A stretch of DNA of 64,000 bases from Galbula dea (GCA_013399015.1 VWZX01010273.1:3505944-3569943); one strand, 5' to 3'. Positions 34,925 to 48,949 are shown, numbered from the stretch's first letter. Numbers and translations are program-made. Notes: generated from the letters alone by a model not told the origin.

Positions 34925-37900
34925 CTTAAATCCCCCATGAGGAAACTATTAAGAAATTAAAGTCTAGTTTTGGTTTGGGGTTTTTTTTCAGGTTTTGGTG
35001 TGGAGCAAAGCAGGTGCACAAAAGACAAGCTGATGATCACTTTCACATTGTTGTAACATTGTCCTAGACCTCCTACAACTTGTATTTGTTATCTGCGTGA
35101 ACTATACCCTTTCAAAAATGCTGTTCCTTGGATAGACAGCAGAAAATCAAGGGCAGGTAGCCTATTCAGTGAACAAGGAAGTCTAGACTAAATTCCCTCT
35201 ACATCATAGCTGAATAGCAGAGTTACTGTTAATCTATTTTAATGGATAACCTGAGAGTTATTATTGTAGTTTGATAGGTATAATATTTTTTGCTTAATAT
35301 GTAAAAAATACTATAAATACACTTAAATCACATTGCTTCATATATAGAGAGAGATAAGCCTTCAACAGAAATTTCATAAGGCAATCTACATTTATACAAA
35401 AACTCCAGAGGTAAGAAAAGGGTTTAAGAAAGCTAATGCTTTTGAAATCCTGCTTGTTACAATAAAACAAAGAAAATAAAACAACAAAAAAATCCCACCA
35501 CTTTCAGCAAGTACCTAAAAGGTAATTCAGAAGCCATAAAGCAGATAACCAGAATACACTTTGACACAAATTTCAGGTGCTAGAGATTCAGTGGAAACCT
35601 CTCAAAAGGCCTAGAACTAAAAAATTCAAGGAGAAATAAGTCAGCATTAAGTAACTCTCAGTTTCCTGTTCAAAAAAAAATAGCCCCAAAACAACGAACC
35701 AGTGACAACAAAATCCAGCACAATCCCTTCTGCATAACCACAGATTGCTTTTGACACATCTTTTATTTTACTGCACGACACAAGCATTTGTGTCTCAGCT
35801 TTTTCTTTCAAGAAAGCAGCTGCAAAACAACTGTGATTCCACATTTTCAATTGCATTTCTGCATGTTAGAGTAATGTAAACCCGTTCTACTTAACAGTAT
35901 GAATTGACAGTGCCTGGCACCTACCCACAATATGAGCAGTGTAAAATAAAATTCTCCACTCAACTTTCCCAATACATAAAATGCTTCCCTTCCTGATATT
36001 TAAAATACAGTTATTAACAGCACAAAACTCCTACAAATGACAGTAAAGTGCCCTTATTTTCCAATACACCTCGGTCCACGACTTATAGTGAGGCACAAAC
36101 CCCAAATATTATACTGCATACATTGAATTCAAGAAAAACATCATTCAATTGTTCTTTGCCTCACCCAAAATTAAGTCCAGATGCCCTGTTTACTTCTCAG
36201 CATGAACTCCCAAAGATACTCTTTTTTTGTACCATGTATTTATGTCTTTTTTCTTGATACCACATTTAGAGAGACTAGAAAATTATTTGGTCCAACTCAA
36301 CATATAATCATATAAACCTCACAACAAAGAACAAATTCTCTTCATACATTGCTGTCATGCCACTCCAATATTGAGTTTAAATAGTAGTAAGGAATACACA
36401 AGAAATACTTTCAAACACTGACCATAAAAACAAACAAAAAAACCCCCAAATATGCAATACATGATGAACAGTAAAAGGAAATGAAAAAAGGTCCAGACAA
36501 ATACTTAGATATTTAGCACACACACTCCAAACAAAAATCTGTGACATCACTAGCGTACACAGTTTTACCCAAACTTTTAAACCAAAGCTTTAGGACTGAC
36601 CTGTATTGTTACTTTCCTTCAATGCTCCCTGTTTCTTTAAATTTGTACTGAAGGTATATCCAGAGTAAGGGAAAGGAGCTGCTTTGCTCTCAGACCAGAG
36701 TAGTTGAATGCTTTCCACTCTGGGTGGAACTGTGACTTACTTAGCCCACCTGAAGGTCATGAAACCATTCTGGCACTTGGCACTTGCTACAAAGCAAATA
36801 AAACCCAGGTGGAGGATCCAGGAAGGTTTTCCTCAGAGAGTGGGTGGTGGTGGTAGTACACTAGCAAAGGAGTGTACTGCAGTTTGATGCTCTGCAAAAT
36901 GTGGAGGTCAGGACACTAGGGGTGAACCAGATAGGGGTCCCAATTGGTTAAAGAATGTCATTCCACCACACAAGGTATCTCCATACACCAGGCAAGTGGG
37001 TCCTCAGAACCAGAAGTAGCTGCTCTCCTACCCCTGCAGCTAAACAACACCTAAAATTTCTGTTCTGAATTAGTGCATTTCTGCTCTTGTTGCTGCCTTA
37101 CCCTGAAATATTTGTTTCTTGGAATGTCTAATTCTACATTATTTTATGCAGTGGCACTACCAACATGGAGATGTGACACAGGAAGTGCTCAGCTGGCAGA
37201 AGAAAATTTGTAATATTCTCTTCTTTACTCTATATTACAGATATTGACATTGGGAATTTTTTGCAGCCATGCTGTTTCTAAACACCACCACCACCAAAAA
37301 TTAAAATTGAGGTAATTACTTAAAATATAGTCAAAACAGTTGTCCAGGTCTTATGAGCAGTATAAACACACACTAGTGTGTCAGTGAATTGTGAAGCAAA
37401 AGAAGAAATCTGTTGTATTACCAATACAAGGCAACTTTCTGATCAAAGTTTTCTTGTGGAAGACAACCACCTAAATCAGAGAATGGAGAAGTGCAGTAGA
37501 AATTCATACTCATCAGAAATTCCCATGAGAGTCCTCCATGATTTCACGGGATCAATAGGAAGAGAAAAAAAATAGAAATATCTTGGTGCAGATTGATAAC
37601 CAGTGTACACCAAGGAACTAGTCTTTTCAAAGGAATTTCCCACTCCTCTCTCTTCATCTTTCCCTGTCTTCAAGCCCTGCTATCTCTGTTGATTCTGAGT
37701 TTTGAGATTCTGCTAATGGGAGTTTTATCAGACTAAGCATTTAATTGATTTTTACCTTCAGCATCTTGCAGTTCAGTCTTCACATGAGGGGAACTGACAA
37801 CTGACAATTGCATGCACTGTTCTACTTATCTATTACATTCTCTGCTCTTCTGCTTCATTCTTTTCACAGAATGTATTTATTACTCTGTTCAACACACAAA

Positions 37901-39261
37901 GCCTTTTCCCAGCAGCATCAGAGAAAGCTAACAGAACAAATACTGTTTAAGTCCCCAAAAGTCTGGTAAAACTAAGAATAATGGTGAGTCTCATTACATG
38001 AAGATGAAAGAAGGAAGAACTACAGGCTCGAACAATCAGTATCTTGAGCCCAAGCTATTCTACTAAGACCTTGCAAAAGCTCCTTAGTGGATATGAGGAA
38101 ATAAATGCTTTCTGATACTAACACTCATAATTCTATAAGAGAATTTAAGCCATTTTAGAATAAAAGCACAATCTCAATGCATGACAGGATTGTGACAGGT
38201 CTCTGTCCTCTCTTACAGGCCAGAATTACAGGTCAATTGCTCCCCATAAAAAGTGTACAATCTGAAAGCTTTTACCAAAATGAAGGTCTTTAGACATAAA
38301 GATTTGATTAGGTTCTTAAATTCAAAATTCCTGCCTAATTTTCCAAAATATTATTTTTTTCATATTCAGTTGATGTGATTTATTTTATCAACTGTTAACT
38401 TTCTTGCCTCTACTTTTCTATTGTACCATAGGACAGGAAAAAAATGCTATGGACAGCTTTGGCAGAACACTAACAATGGAGAAATAAAAAGTTACTAATA
38501 AACACCTGAATGTTTTCTTCTGGTTTTGTGATATCACATGGAATTTTCAACAGTCTTTTCTTGTACTTAATTTCCCTTTTTAATTTCACACATGGAGAAT
38601 ATTATTTGGCACTTGAATATGCCCTCTGTAGTTCTGAATTTGTACACTGGAGAGATGAATGGATAAACTCCCATCTCTCCTGCTCTTGATGCTTGGCTTT
38701 CAATAGCAAGTTCAAAGGCAACAGCAACATTAATCCATAATGTAAGAATTATAGTCACCAAACAAAATGAGATATCTTCCTTTTTGCACAGGCACTAAAA
38801 TGTTTTCAACAAATCAATAGGGATTTCATTTTGCTATTTTTGAAAAAAAAGAAATCACAAGGGCACCTAGCCAAAAAGGACTAAAGAGCAGTATGAAACC
38901 AGTGTCTCTTTCTCTTACACTTGAGTTTACAACAGTTATGACTCTTATCCGGGGTGTGAGATGGCTTTTGTTCAAATACACCTTGTACCTAATAACCCCA
39001 TGATGAATGCCGTTCTGCTTCTTTTACATGACAGGAAGAATGTTTTTACCATATTGCAACAGATCTCTCAAAATCAGTCCTCTTCAAGCTGCTCAATTTT
39101 ACATGAAACACTAAATATTCATGAGAACAAATAGAGAGTATTGAAAATGAGTCTACAGGCTTTGGGGTTAGGGCACTCAGCTGGCAGGGGCAACACCTGA
39201 GTGCCAATACCTTTCAGATGAATATTTCATTATTTATACAAAATTGAACAGCTGCAAAGAC

Positions 39262-39295
<34 letters not shown>

Positions 39296-40120
39296 GGATC
39301 TCCTGCCAAATGGGTTAGAGCACTTTCCAGAGATAATTTGAGGTAAATGATTCTAGAAAAAGCATTAGAACTATTCAGCCAAATTCAGCAGCTGGAGGAA
39401 TTTTCTTCAGGAAGGAAGCACTGTACCTAACCCTGAAATGAGGTTTAATAAAATAGTGTTATAATAACAATTACAATGCTGATTAAAGATTGCTGTTTAA
39501 ATGCCCATCGTATTCTAGTATGTCTTACACAAACTGTGATAAGCCTTTCTTACTGCAAATCTGAATTTCTACATGTAAGCTCTTTGAAGCTAGGAAAAAC
39601 CTAAAAAAAGTGATTGAAGTTTTAATTTCTTTACTATTTCATTTATCATTTATCTAATCTTTCCTTTTACTAACCCATAATACTTTAAAATATATGGCTT
39701 AGCTTTTCCTCATGTTAATCATTTTAATTATTGATTATTTAATTATCTTTATAATTAGAATAATAACCTTGTTTTGCCAAAATAATAAGACCCTTTTTCT
39801 TTGAAACCCATGACAGTGTAAGCTAGGCAAGTTAGGGCACAGTGTTTTTCTAAAATCAAATAAAAAAACATTAACCTTTTGACCAGAGCTTGGAAAATTT
39901 TTGTAGCTAAGTCAATATTCTGACAAACAAAGGTCAGGTGTGTCAGACACAAAACTATTTCAGTAAAATGAGTCTGCAGTTGCTGACAGCTTCAGTTATC
40001 TACATTTTTGCAGGTCCAAACCAATCTTACCACATTTTTCAGCAATGTCCAAGAGGTTGTGTGTAGTTTCTGTGGCTGCAGAGTCATTCACAGACAGAAA
40101 TGGGAACAAAATCTATTTCC
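34925..40120. other. non-coding stretch; microsatellites; GC-richer island at about 36650-37040
   Basis: Unique DNA with (TGG)n at 36844-36854, (CCA)n at 37281-37296 and a (GA)n microsatellite at 39262-39296. The island at 36650-37040 is clearly less AT-rich and lacks long A/T runs. It could be a diverged LTR or a regulatory element, but I recognise no family. No coding exon can be supported. Confidence 0.45.
39262..39296. repeat. (AG)n microsatellite
   Basis: An uninterrupted AG run at 39262-39287, followed by GGGAGAGAGGG. Likely polymorphic in length. Confidence 0.95.
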
Positions 40121-40129
40121 CAGAGCTCA

Positions 40130-40320
40130 GGACACAGTTTAGGAATCCCATCACTAATTAATTTACTTAATCCCTTCTTGAACCCATTGATACTTTTGAT
40201 TTCTACTGTGTCATGTCGCAAAGGCAACAATTACAAAGAAATTGAATTCCCTGCCTAGGGTTTTGCTGGCATCTTTTTCTTTCATTGACCATGCTTTATC
40301 AACACAAACTCTGTATGTAA
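40130..40320 (-). mobile_element. ancient CR1-like LINE fragment (antisense)
   Basis: ATTAATTTACTTAATCCCTTCTTGAACCCATTGATACTTTTGATTTCTACTGTGTCATGTCGCAAAGGCAACAATTACAAAGAAATTGAATTCCC follows the order of an old amniote CR1 lineage. In antisense, as I remember it, that lineage reads '...CCTTTTTTGAACCC..TTATACTTTTGGCCTCCACAACATCCTGTGGCAATGAGTTCCACA...'. Divergence is very high, so this predates the other CR1s of the window. Confidence 0.6.
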
Positions 40321-43143
40321 GATAAGTTGCTTTGAAAGAGTATCTTTGTATAATATTTCTTCAGCAACTTTAGTTCTGTTTTTTAATACTAAAATCAATA
40401 CCTAACCTCCTCACAAAAATGAAAATAATTAATAATTTGAAAATGCTCTCAACTGCTGCAAAGATCTGAGAGAAGTAATTGAAAAATTAAAACTAGCTGA
40501 AATGAGCTCGGAAAATGAAACACAAGTGAGAGTAGCACAACTTTAAACTAATTAAGGTAATGCATGAATTCAGAGCATATATAATGGATAGCAGCATATA
40601 CTTTACAGTTTACTGAGCCCTATCAATAAAGCCATCAACATTTTTCAGCCAGACAAGGTTTCATGTTCCTGTTAAACAGTAAACTAAACACACTCCATCT
40701 TTCTCTCTAGGAAACAATCACACCCATCTGTACACTTCTAAAACTATATCCTTCCTTAAACATACAATAGAGAACCTGTCTGCTTGCTTGTTTTTGCATT
40801 TAAAGAAAGCAGCAAAAGTCTTGTGTCTTAGCAGCAAACACATGAGAAACAATTTGTCATCTTTTGCAGTTTAACACACACTGCAGACCCTTTACTGTGC
40901 ACTTTGTGAATCAGCACATTATGATCAATTCATCAACATTCAAGAGGTTTCAACATTATGAAAAGCCTCTTAGGAAAGCTAGATCACATGAAGCTTTGAT
41001 AACTCTACCTATCTAGAACAAGCTTTGAGATTACAAACATCTTTTTCATTTATAACTCTTTTCCCTCCCCATCCTCCACCACAAACTTGCATTCACACAT
41101 ATACTTTTTACCCCTCTTGTCTTTGGCTGATTTTCATGCAGAATGAACAAAGCTGTGAAACTTCCTGCTATGAACAGCCCAAGAAAACCAGAGACAGAAA
41201 AAAGTCAAATCTGTGTAAGCATTTAGAGTATGTCTCCATCATGTCACTAGTCTGGGGTTCTATTTAAAAAAGTAAGAAAATTCTGAGGTGAAGAATGGAC
41301 AAATCAAACGTGCCAGGAGAAAGAAAACTTAGCATATATATGGAAAACAACTGCAGGAGATTTTAGGGTAGCTTCTCTGTACAGCTGCAGACAGAGGTTA
41401 TCTTCCTGTTGGTACCCAGTTTCTGACAACAGTTGATTCACAAGCAGCTGTTACATTGTTTTCTTAGTTAGTTAATTCATGCAGTGGGAAATAAGACTGT
41501 ATTGAAGAAATTTGAGGGCTACTGTCCTTAATAAAAACATGAGACTTGAGAAAGATGTTCTGCAACAACACAAAGTCAAAATTCAAGAGAATTTTGTGAA
41601 TAACTTGAGCTACTTTGAATGTATACACTGCATACAAGATGAGTTACAAAAGTATAATGAGATGTGCTAGCTAATTTTAAGCAGTTTAAGCTGGATACCA
41701 TTTATAAATCCATTATGCAGGTCAGAGGTCGTTAAGTTTTCCCACCCAAAAGCACCTCATTTGGCCTTAGATGAGAACCCCACTTGCAATACTGAACATG
41801 AGGTATGTTTTAAACTTCTCAAACTAAACACCTCCTGTCCCTTCTGCTTAGTGTGTATAACATCTTTATGTTTAGAAAAGCTGTAGGAGAGTAGTTAACA
41901 CCATTCATATTCTAACTTTGAAATGCAGAATTCTCACTGCTTAATATGTGGAAAGCATACCCAGTGAATGAAACAACCAGACTGCCTTCATTTTTAGTTT
42001 GACAACTAATCTTCTTTCAATTCTGTCTAGATATCTTGACTCTATCATGTTTAGGTAATTCTCTTTCAACATCCAAACTGTTGCATGTCATCCCACACAC
42101 TCTCATCTCAAGGTTTTGCATACCAAAGATGCACTAGGTCTCAGTCTTCAGCCTCTCTCATAACTAAAGGCATGTCTTTGAAAGATAGTTTCATAAATGT
42201 TCTCAGTTGGGTAGTCTCTGCTCAGGATTAATGTTGTTTCAAAAGCAAGTGCAGCACTTCTGCCAGCAGAAGACAAATTTGCTCTCTATTTTGAGCTTCG
42301 GATAAATCTTAAATGCAGCTAAAGGCATTCAAGTCATCAAATGAGAGCACACACAGCACTTGCATGTTATCTATCAGCATATGGCTAGCAGAGTCTGCTT
42401 TGGTCACAAGGGTGGATCTTTACAAAGTGAATGAGCACAATTTGTTCAGATTTTTAGGCTTCTTTAAAAAAAGATCTGTTTCAATCCCAGGACTAGTTAT
42501 TTTCCTGTGTGTAGTCCTGGCAGTATACCATTTTCTTAGAAGCTGTAACTTGGAACAGTAGCTTTTTTCCACTAATGGGAAAACCTCAAAGGTTTTGGGA
42601 ATTATGTATACACTTAAAATTTCAGAGGATTGTTCCAACTGCCTGAGCTACCTGAGTTTGAACCATTTGCTCTTAACTTTGACAAAACCATCTGGTAGGC
42701 ACAGTTGAAGATTGTTTTTGAAATCAGTATCTCTTACTGCTGGCTATGTTTTCATGAGCATTTTTATTTTTCCTGCTATGTTACAGGAAATAAATTTGTA
42801 ATTCATTTCTTTACAAACATATCCTTTCCTGAAACAGTAAGTGTGAAAAACATGCTTATGTGCTTTTCTAGATAATGTGTTTATTCCTAGATATTTCAAA
42901 ACCACACATTTGCACAATTTTGTGTCCTCCCTTATAACCTGAATTCAGCCTACAGCTGTCTAAGCAAAACAACCCATAAAAGGATAACTGGACCAGAGGA
43001 ATGAAGCCTGTACAGAAAAACATTAAGAAAAAGGCCACAACATGGATAATTTATGTGTAAGCAATCCAGACAAAGGATTATGGCAAATCTGGCCTTTCAA
43101 AGTCTGCTAAACATTCAATGTAAAACATGAGAGGACTATTTTT

Positions 43144-43164
43144 TATATATATATATATATATAT
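43144..43164. repeat. (TA)n microsatellite
   Basis: TATATATATATATATATATAT run of about 21 bp followed by GATATTATATT. Confidence 0.95.
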
Positions 43165-46100
43165 GATATTATATTTTGTTCTTCAGTGAAAAAATGTCAA
43201 TTCTTAGTAAACATAGTTTTGCATGAATTTGGAATAATAAATTTCATGTTTTGTAACTGATTGTAACCACAGGACTGCAGAAAGTACTATCCTCAATAGC
43301 ATATCCTCAAAATCATAGTTATAAGTCCCATGAAAATGAATTATGCTCCTAAATCCTTCCAGCAGATTTTGAGCTCTCTCTCAAAATATTTTGCTAACTA
43401 TTGATTTCCCAGCTTTCCTGGTTGTCCTTGGTTTTGAGGAAGAATACAGTCTACCCATTTGTAAACAAAAGAAACAAGCATTTGACAAAACATGGAGGAG
43501 GTCAAGGCAACAGGCAAGTACTCTTCTCTTGAAAGATTGTGGCTCTTCCATGAAGCTGAAGACCTGCTGTCTGGATTGCTGTCCTAAGGCATCTCATATT
43601 TGTGGAGACATTTCTGACAATACATATATAGTTCTGTAGCATAAAACTTTACATTTAAATCACTGTCCTGGTTATAAAGCATGTTGCAAGTTGAAATCTA
43701 GTACTGTGTCTACAGGACACCTCTCAGTGTCAGAGAGACAGGGGTAGTTCCCACACCACATTTGAGATGGACACAGGCAGTTCCTACAGGTCTGACTGCA
43801 CTTGTGATTGCATCCCACTTTTTCTGACATCAGCTTGTACACCCAACTGTACACGCTGGGCAGATGCTTTTGCTTCTTGGAAAGCAGCACTTCTTAAGAG
43901 GGGTAAACATACCTGTTTAGGATAATGGATTAAATAAAAAAATTCTGTGTGCCTCTTTCTTCTTTAAAGCACACATCCCCCTCATAAATGCTTCAAGCTT
44001 ATAGAACTAACCTGCTGTCTGTACTTGAGCTGATCCATTTGAAAGGTAAGGCTCCATAGGCTAGCTGATATAGCCTCCACTACACACCAAATTAAAAGCA
44101 TTTTACTGCACCATTCCTGTTGTGTAATTTTGAAGCATCAAATTAAAGCTTAATAAACCTCTAATTATGTTTCTTTCTCGTAAATTATTTAAAAGACATT
44201 TCACATATTCCACAGTAAACTGAAAATCCTTCAGTTCTTTGGCACACAAATAACTAATTGCAAATATTTACAGAGGAACGTGCCAGAAACCTAGTTCAAA
44301 GGAATTTTGACAAATCAGAAAAGTTTTCCTAAAATATGATCTCAAACATATGGTTCCTTTAGCTCATACAACTTCAGAGCCTAGGCTGAAATTGATAGCT
44401 AATGAAGAATGAGCAGAAAAAGCTACAAGTTTAATATAAAAATGAAATACTCTATGAAAAGATCAAGTTTCCTTTCCATTAAGGAAGAAATTTGTCTTTA
44501 GCTACAGTGGAAACAGAACTGGCTTCCAAATGGTGCCGCATTTCTCTGATGTGGAGCTTGATATTAGAGACACAATGAGTAAGATTCAATGCACCACAGA
44601 ATGGGAGATTTAAAATGTGCTTTCTGTTTGCTATTCATTTTTAAAAGTCACATTGGATGCAAACCTAAACAAGATCCCTTAAAACTTAAGAGCTAAAAGA
44701 AACAAACAAAGCAATAATATTAAATGTATGCTTAGTCTTTTTCCCTCCCTCCCCCCAGTTAGGAAAGTCAGGCCTCCTTAGTGTTAGCTCTTACACTATT
44801 ACATTATTCAAATGCAAGGGTTTCCTCTCTGCCTTGCTTTCCACTCTGCCTTGCTTCTTTATGCCCAACAGTGATTTCAACTCATCACTCAGTGTCTGAA
44901 CACATACCAACATGTGCAATGATGTCTTCTGGAAAAAATAGTTCTCATCTTTTCTTGCAGCATCAATCATTTCATATTTCTTATAGCAAGACTTGAAGTT
45001 GATAACTGCACTGGATTAAAAATGTGTTCTGAATAAATGTTTAAAATGATGGTTCCCTATAACCTTGACAGCCTAGTCTGAAGTAAAACATTTTTCTGGT
45101 GCAAATTTGGAAGAGACATAAACATAGAGTGAAGAATCTTCCCCAAATTGTAGTGTTTCACTTTATTCTACCAAAGCAAGGAACCTGACACGTTACAGCA
45201 GCACAACAGCTACTTATAACAGTCGTAAATAACACCTTTTCCTTCATCTCACCGGCAGCTGCACTCAGAGAAGTCTGCTTCTGGAGTAAGCTTGTTATTT
45301 TCACGTTGTTTATTTCATAATAGCTGTAGTCCTGTTTGACAATTTCTTTGAAGCTTTAATGAAATATATGCTTAGCAACTGCTATTTTCTGCTTCCAAAA
45401 GTCAGCACGGTAACGCAGCTACCTTTGTCACCTGTTTGAGTCACACAGGTCCCCTTCCCCTTAGTCCTGAACCTTGGACTAAAGATGACTCAGGTGTTTG
45501 GTAAAAAGAAATTAAAAATGTACATTGGGTATGTAGTCTTAAGAGGCTCAAAACAGTTATCTGTTGCAAACAGCAACACTGGAAGACACGTGCAGGTGAC
45601 AATTTGTTATTAAAAGGTAAGTGGCTTTCTGAGCATACAATATTCATGCCTAGTTCCTGCTATGCATATTACACAAAGAGAATTGCTATATTTAAATCAT
45701 AGCTATTTTAGCATACCTTAAATTTTACAAAATGTCTTGACAAATTTAGCAGCTAGTTTTATAACTACAGAATGTGTAAAAAGCGCCTGACCTTTCTGGA
45801 TGGCACTAAAAGCTTGTGAGCTCTGCTAAATATAGCAGTGAGCAGTTCAAACTGTCAACCTAAGTTCCATTTGTTCAATTTGTTATGTCAGTTCACAGTA
45901 TTTTCAGGAAATTTGGGGATTCAAAAACTCACATCAGAAAGTAACATTTAACTAACTCAGCTTCAGTAAAAGAATATCCTCTTTTGCTTTTAGGATGCTC
46001 TTATACTAAGATTTATTTTCAAGAAAGCACTTAGATTAAATCAGGTTCTAGAGAAGTAAATTATGAAATCATTTAATTCTAATCATGCTTGGTCCAGATC

Positions 46101-46563
46101 CAGAAAAGATATTTTAAAATGTCAGTAAACAAGTTACAGTCTCAGTAAGAAAACCTGGTTAACAATCTCATAGGTTCTGCTGAAGATATAAAATACCTTA
46201 GAAATGAAAACCAGATGTTACTGGAGTTGCCTGAGCTGTCAGAGAAACACCAGTAATAGAAATCAGAGGCTCCACTTAACATCCACTACAGATCTCACAC
46301 AGTACACTATCTAATTAAAGTTTGATAGGATGAGAGGCAACATTATCAGCTCTGACAGATTCCTTCCTGTAATTAGCAAGGAAGTCTTTTATCAGAGAGG
46401 TGTAGGCATACCCTATTCCCAAAAAGAGTGCAGCATCCAGGCAAACAAATTTTGGCAGATGCCTGCCACAGTAGAGAGGGTAGAAGGGACAACTTCTAGG
46501 CAGTGGCGCTGGTAGCCAAGCAGACTCTTGAACCAGATCTGCTGCTGGGGTCAAAATAGGGTA

Positions 46564-46583
46564 GTCATTATGACTATAATGAC
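46564..46583. repeat. perfect 8-bp inverted repeat
   Basis: GTCATTAT-GACT-ATAATGAC: two 8-bp arms with a 4-nt loop. Both arms carry an ATTA homeodomain core. Confidence 0.9.
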
Positions 46584-47839
46584 ATTAGCTTTATCCTGCC
46601 TTCTCTCTCCAACAAAACAGGCAAGATGCTTCTGAAAGTTACAGCTACTAGTAGGGCTGCCAGTTTCTCAACCTCCTGGTTGACAGATAGGTTCTGCCTA
46701 AGACATGTGTGCCACTGAACTGTGCTTTCTTCTTTTGAAATACTCTCCCTATTTACAATAAGCACAGAGATCATACTTATTACAAAAGTGAAACTAGATA
46801 CTGAACCTTAACAAGGCACAATTTGGCAGAAATAATCTGGTTTTGAGTCACCTGCACAAATAAAATACAGCAACTACCTAAATTTATCTTTTGCTTCAGA
46901 TGAATTACACCAATACTAAATTTAATCATATTCATTGTCTCTGTTTTACTTTACCAGTGGTAGAAATTCAGTATGTGTTAGAGCATACCTAATTAAAAAA
47001 AAATAGCTTCCAGCTACTGAAACTTGCATTTGCATTACTCCCAAAATGGCATTCTATCATAATGACATTTGAAGTGAATTCAGAAAGAATTGGTATTGTT
47101 TGAATTACCTCCTCTTATAAAGCATAGATTGCCACAAGCATAATTAATCTGAAAGTACATCAGACAATATTTCTAGTACTTCTTAGTAGTATTAATGAGA
47201 TTTACAGTAGAAAAAATTGACAAAATTGAGAATAGCAGGTTCACAAAGCATTGCATTCAATGTGTTCCAGGAGATTTCAACAGGCTGAACAACAACAATT
47301 TCCAGAATACAATTATGCAAATACTTTATTATTCTCAATTAGTTTAAGTCCATATTAAGCATACTCTCAAGAGAAAGAAGTTGGATATGAAATGTAATTT
47401 TCATTTTGATATCAATATTGTTACCTTTGAATCTCTGTTTAATGATAAGAGACAGAATTATGTCTCTTGTTTGACATCTTTTAAATGCATTTGCTTTCGT
47501 TTGAGGAAAAAAAAACAAAAAAAGCTCTCTAGTAACCCTAGCAATAGAAGACACACTATTGTTGCAGCTTCATGTCACTGTGAAGTATTACTGGCTATAA
47601 AGGTTAATTATTTCACTGTCATCCAGTAACCTGGAAGTAAAGAAATGATAACTGGCGAGTTTCACATACATGGTGACAAAGGTAGTGAAAATAACAGAAA
47701 ATAGTGGATCTTCTTCTGTTCAAGGGCTACTGACTTAGCTGCTACATTTCAGTGCAGCTCCCACTGCATTCTACAGTCACAGAAAACACATCTGAAACAG
47801 GTCTTGAGAAGTCACTTAAGACTTCAGCCCCATTTCAAG

Positions 47840-48490
47840 GCAAAAATGGGTCAGATCCAAGTCCTTCCTAACTGGTATTTGTCTAATCTGACTTTAAAAC
47901 CTCTCAGAATTAAGAATAAAAAATCTACTTTGCTGTCTTAGCATTAGAAAGTTGTTAATATTTGCCTTTATCTGTGCCACTGCAATTGTAGCTTAATAAT
48001 TCCTGCTATGTCAGTCATATACATGGAGAACAAATGATGCCCTTTTGCTTAATAATCCCAGGTCATTAAGGTCTAAGGTGTCTGGATTTTTAACCGTTTG
48101 TTGCTTGCTCTTTAGTTCTCTTCAGGTGGTTCATATTTCACTTCAAATACACTAAGCTAGACATAACTGTAGCCTTACTAATGCTGTGTAAAGCACAGAC
48201 ATTATATTACACATCATCTAAAGTACAGTAATTTTCAAATACAACCCAGCATGGCACATCCTTGAAATAATTTAAAACTGCAGAGTCACATTCAATTTAC
48301 AAATCACTGTAACACCAAAAACCTTTCCTGAAGAACTGTTACTAATCAGTTTATTTTCTCATCCTTGTTTGTGTTGTAGTACTCCCATTCACAGCATCTT
48401 GCATATGCTAATCTCAAAATTAATTTTAAACTCGGTACTCTAATTTGCAAACATTATTTTTATATTCAAATGTTATTCTCCCGCATATCT
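47840..48490 (-). mobile_element. ancient CR1 LINE, long but highly diverged (antisense)
   Basis: Many landmarks of an old amniote CR1 appear in antisense order. AGCATTAGAAAGTTGTTAATATTTGCC corresponds to 'GGAAGTTTTTCCTAATATCC'. CATGGAGAACAAATGATGCCC and TTTTTAACCGTTTGTTGCTTGCTCTTTAGTTCTCTTCAG correspond to 'TTGTTGCTCTTCTCTGGAC'. CAAATACACTAAGCTAGACATAAC corresponds to 'CCCAGAACTGGACACAATACTCCAG'. TTACTAATGCTGTGTAAAGCACAGACATTATATTACACATC corresponds to 'TAACCAGTGC.GAGTAGAGC.GAAGAATTACTTC'. ACAACCCAGCATGGCAC corresponds to 'ACAGCCCAGAATGATG'. It extends over about 650 bp through the reverse-transcriptase C-terminal region. No frame is open. The boundaries are approximate. Confidence 0.65.
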
Positions 48491-48949
48491 GTACAACCCC
48501 TCAACATCCATTATGAGAAAACATTTTAAACAAGAATTCCACTCTGATGCAAGCAAAATAAAGCACATGAAATAGAGCAGATTTGGACTTACAGATGAAT
48601 AGGTTTAGGAACAGGCCTAGGGTTAAGACTCAGACCTCAGTTCTTCCTCCCTCCAGCTGCCACAGACTCAGCAAGCACGGATGAGCAGCATTCATTCCAT
48701 AAAGGCCTGATACCATCTGTAAAAATAGGGATAAACAATTACTGTTTATTTTTAGATACCTTTTTGATATAGATGCAAACCTATACATGTGAGACAATGT
48801 TTATAAGTTCTATGCCATGCAACTATGATGTTTATATAACATAGCACAAAATTATTTTAATGCCATCTGGATTGGGACAGAGAGGAAAAACAAAAGTTAC
48901 AATAGAAATAGATTTTTAAAATAACTTCAGAAAATTCAGTTTACAGACT

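Larger units (their letters stand above)
40325..47835. other. long non-coding stretch, no supported gene
   Basis: AT-rich unique DNA. Holds a (TA)n microsatellite at 43144-43164 and an 8-bp inverted repeat at 46564-46583. Open frames are all 83 codons or shorter and unrecognised. Isolated GGTAAGT-like words (for example 44046, 45617) lack an accompanying coding segment. Confidence 0.5.

Noticed and set aside
44046..45625. Consensus-like GGTAAG/GGTAAGT splice-donor words
   Set aside because: Isolated donors occur by chance; no adjoining open, codon-biased segment or acceptor was found.
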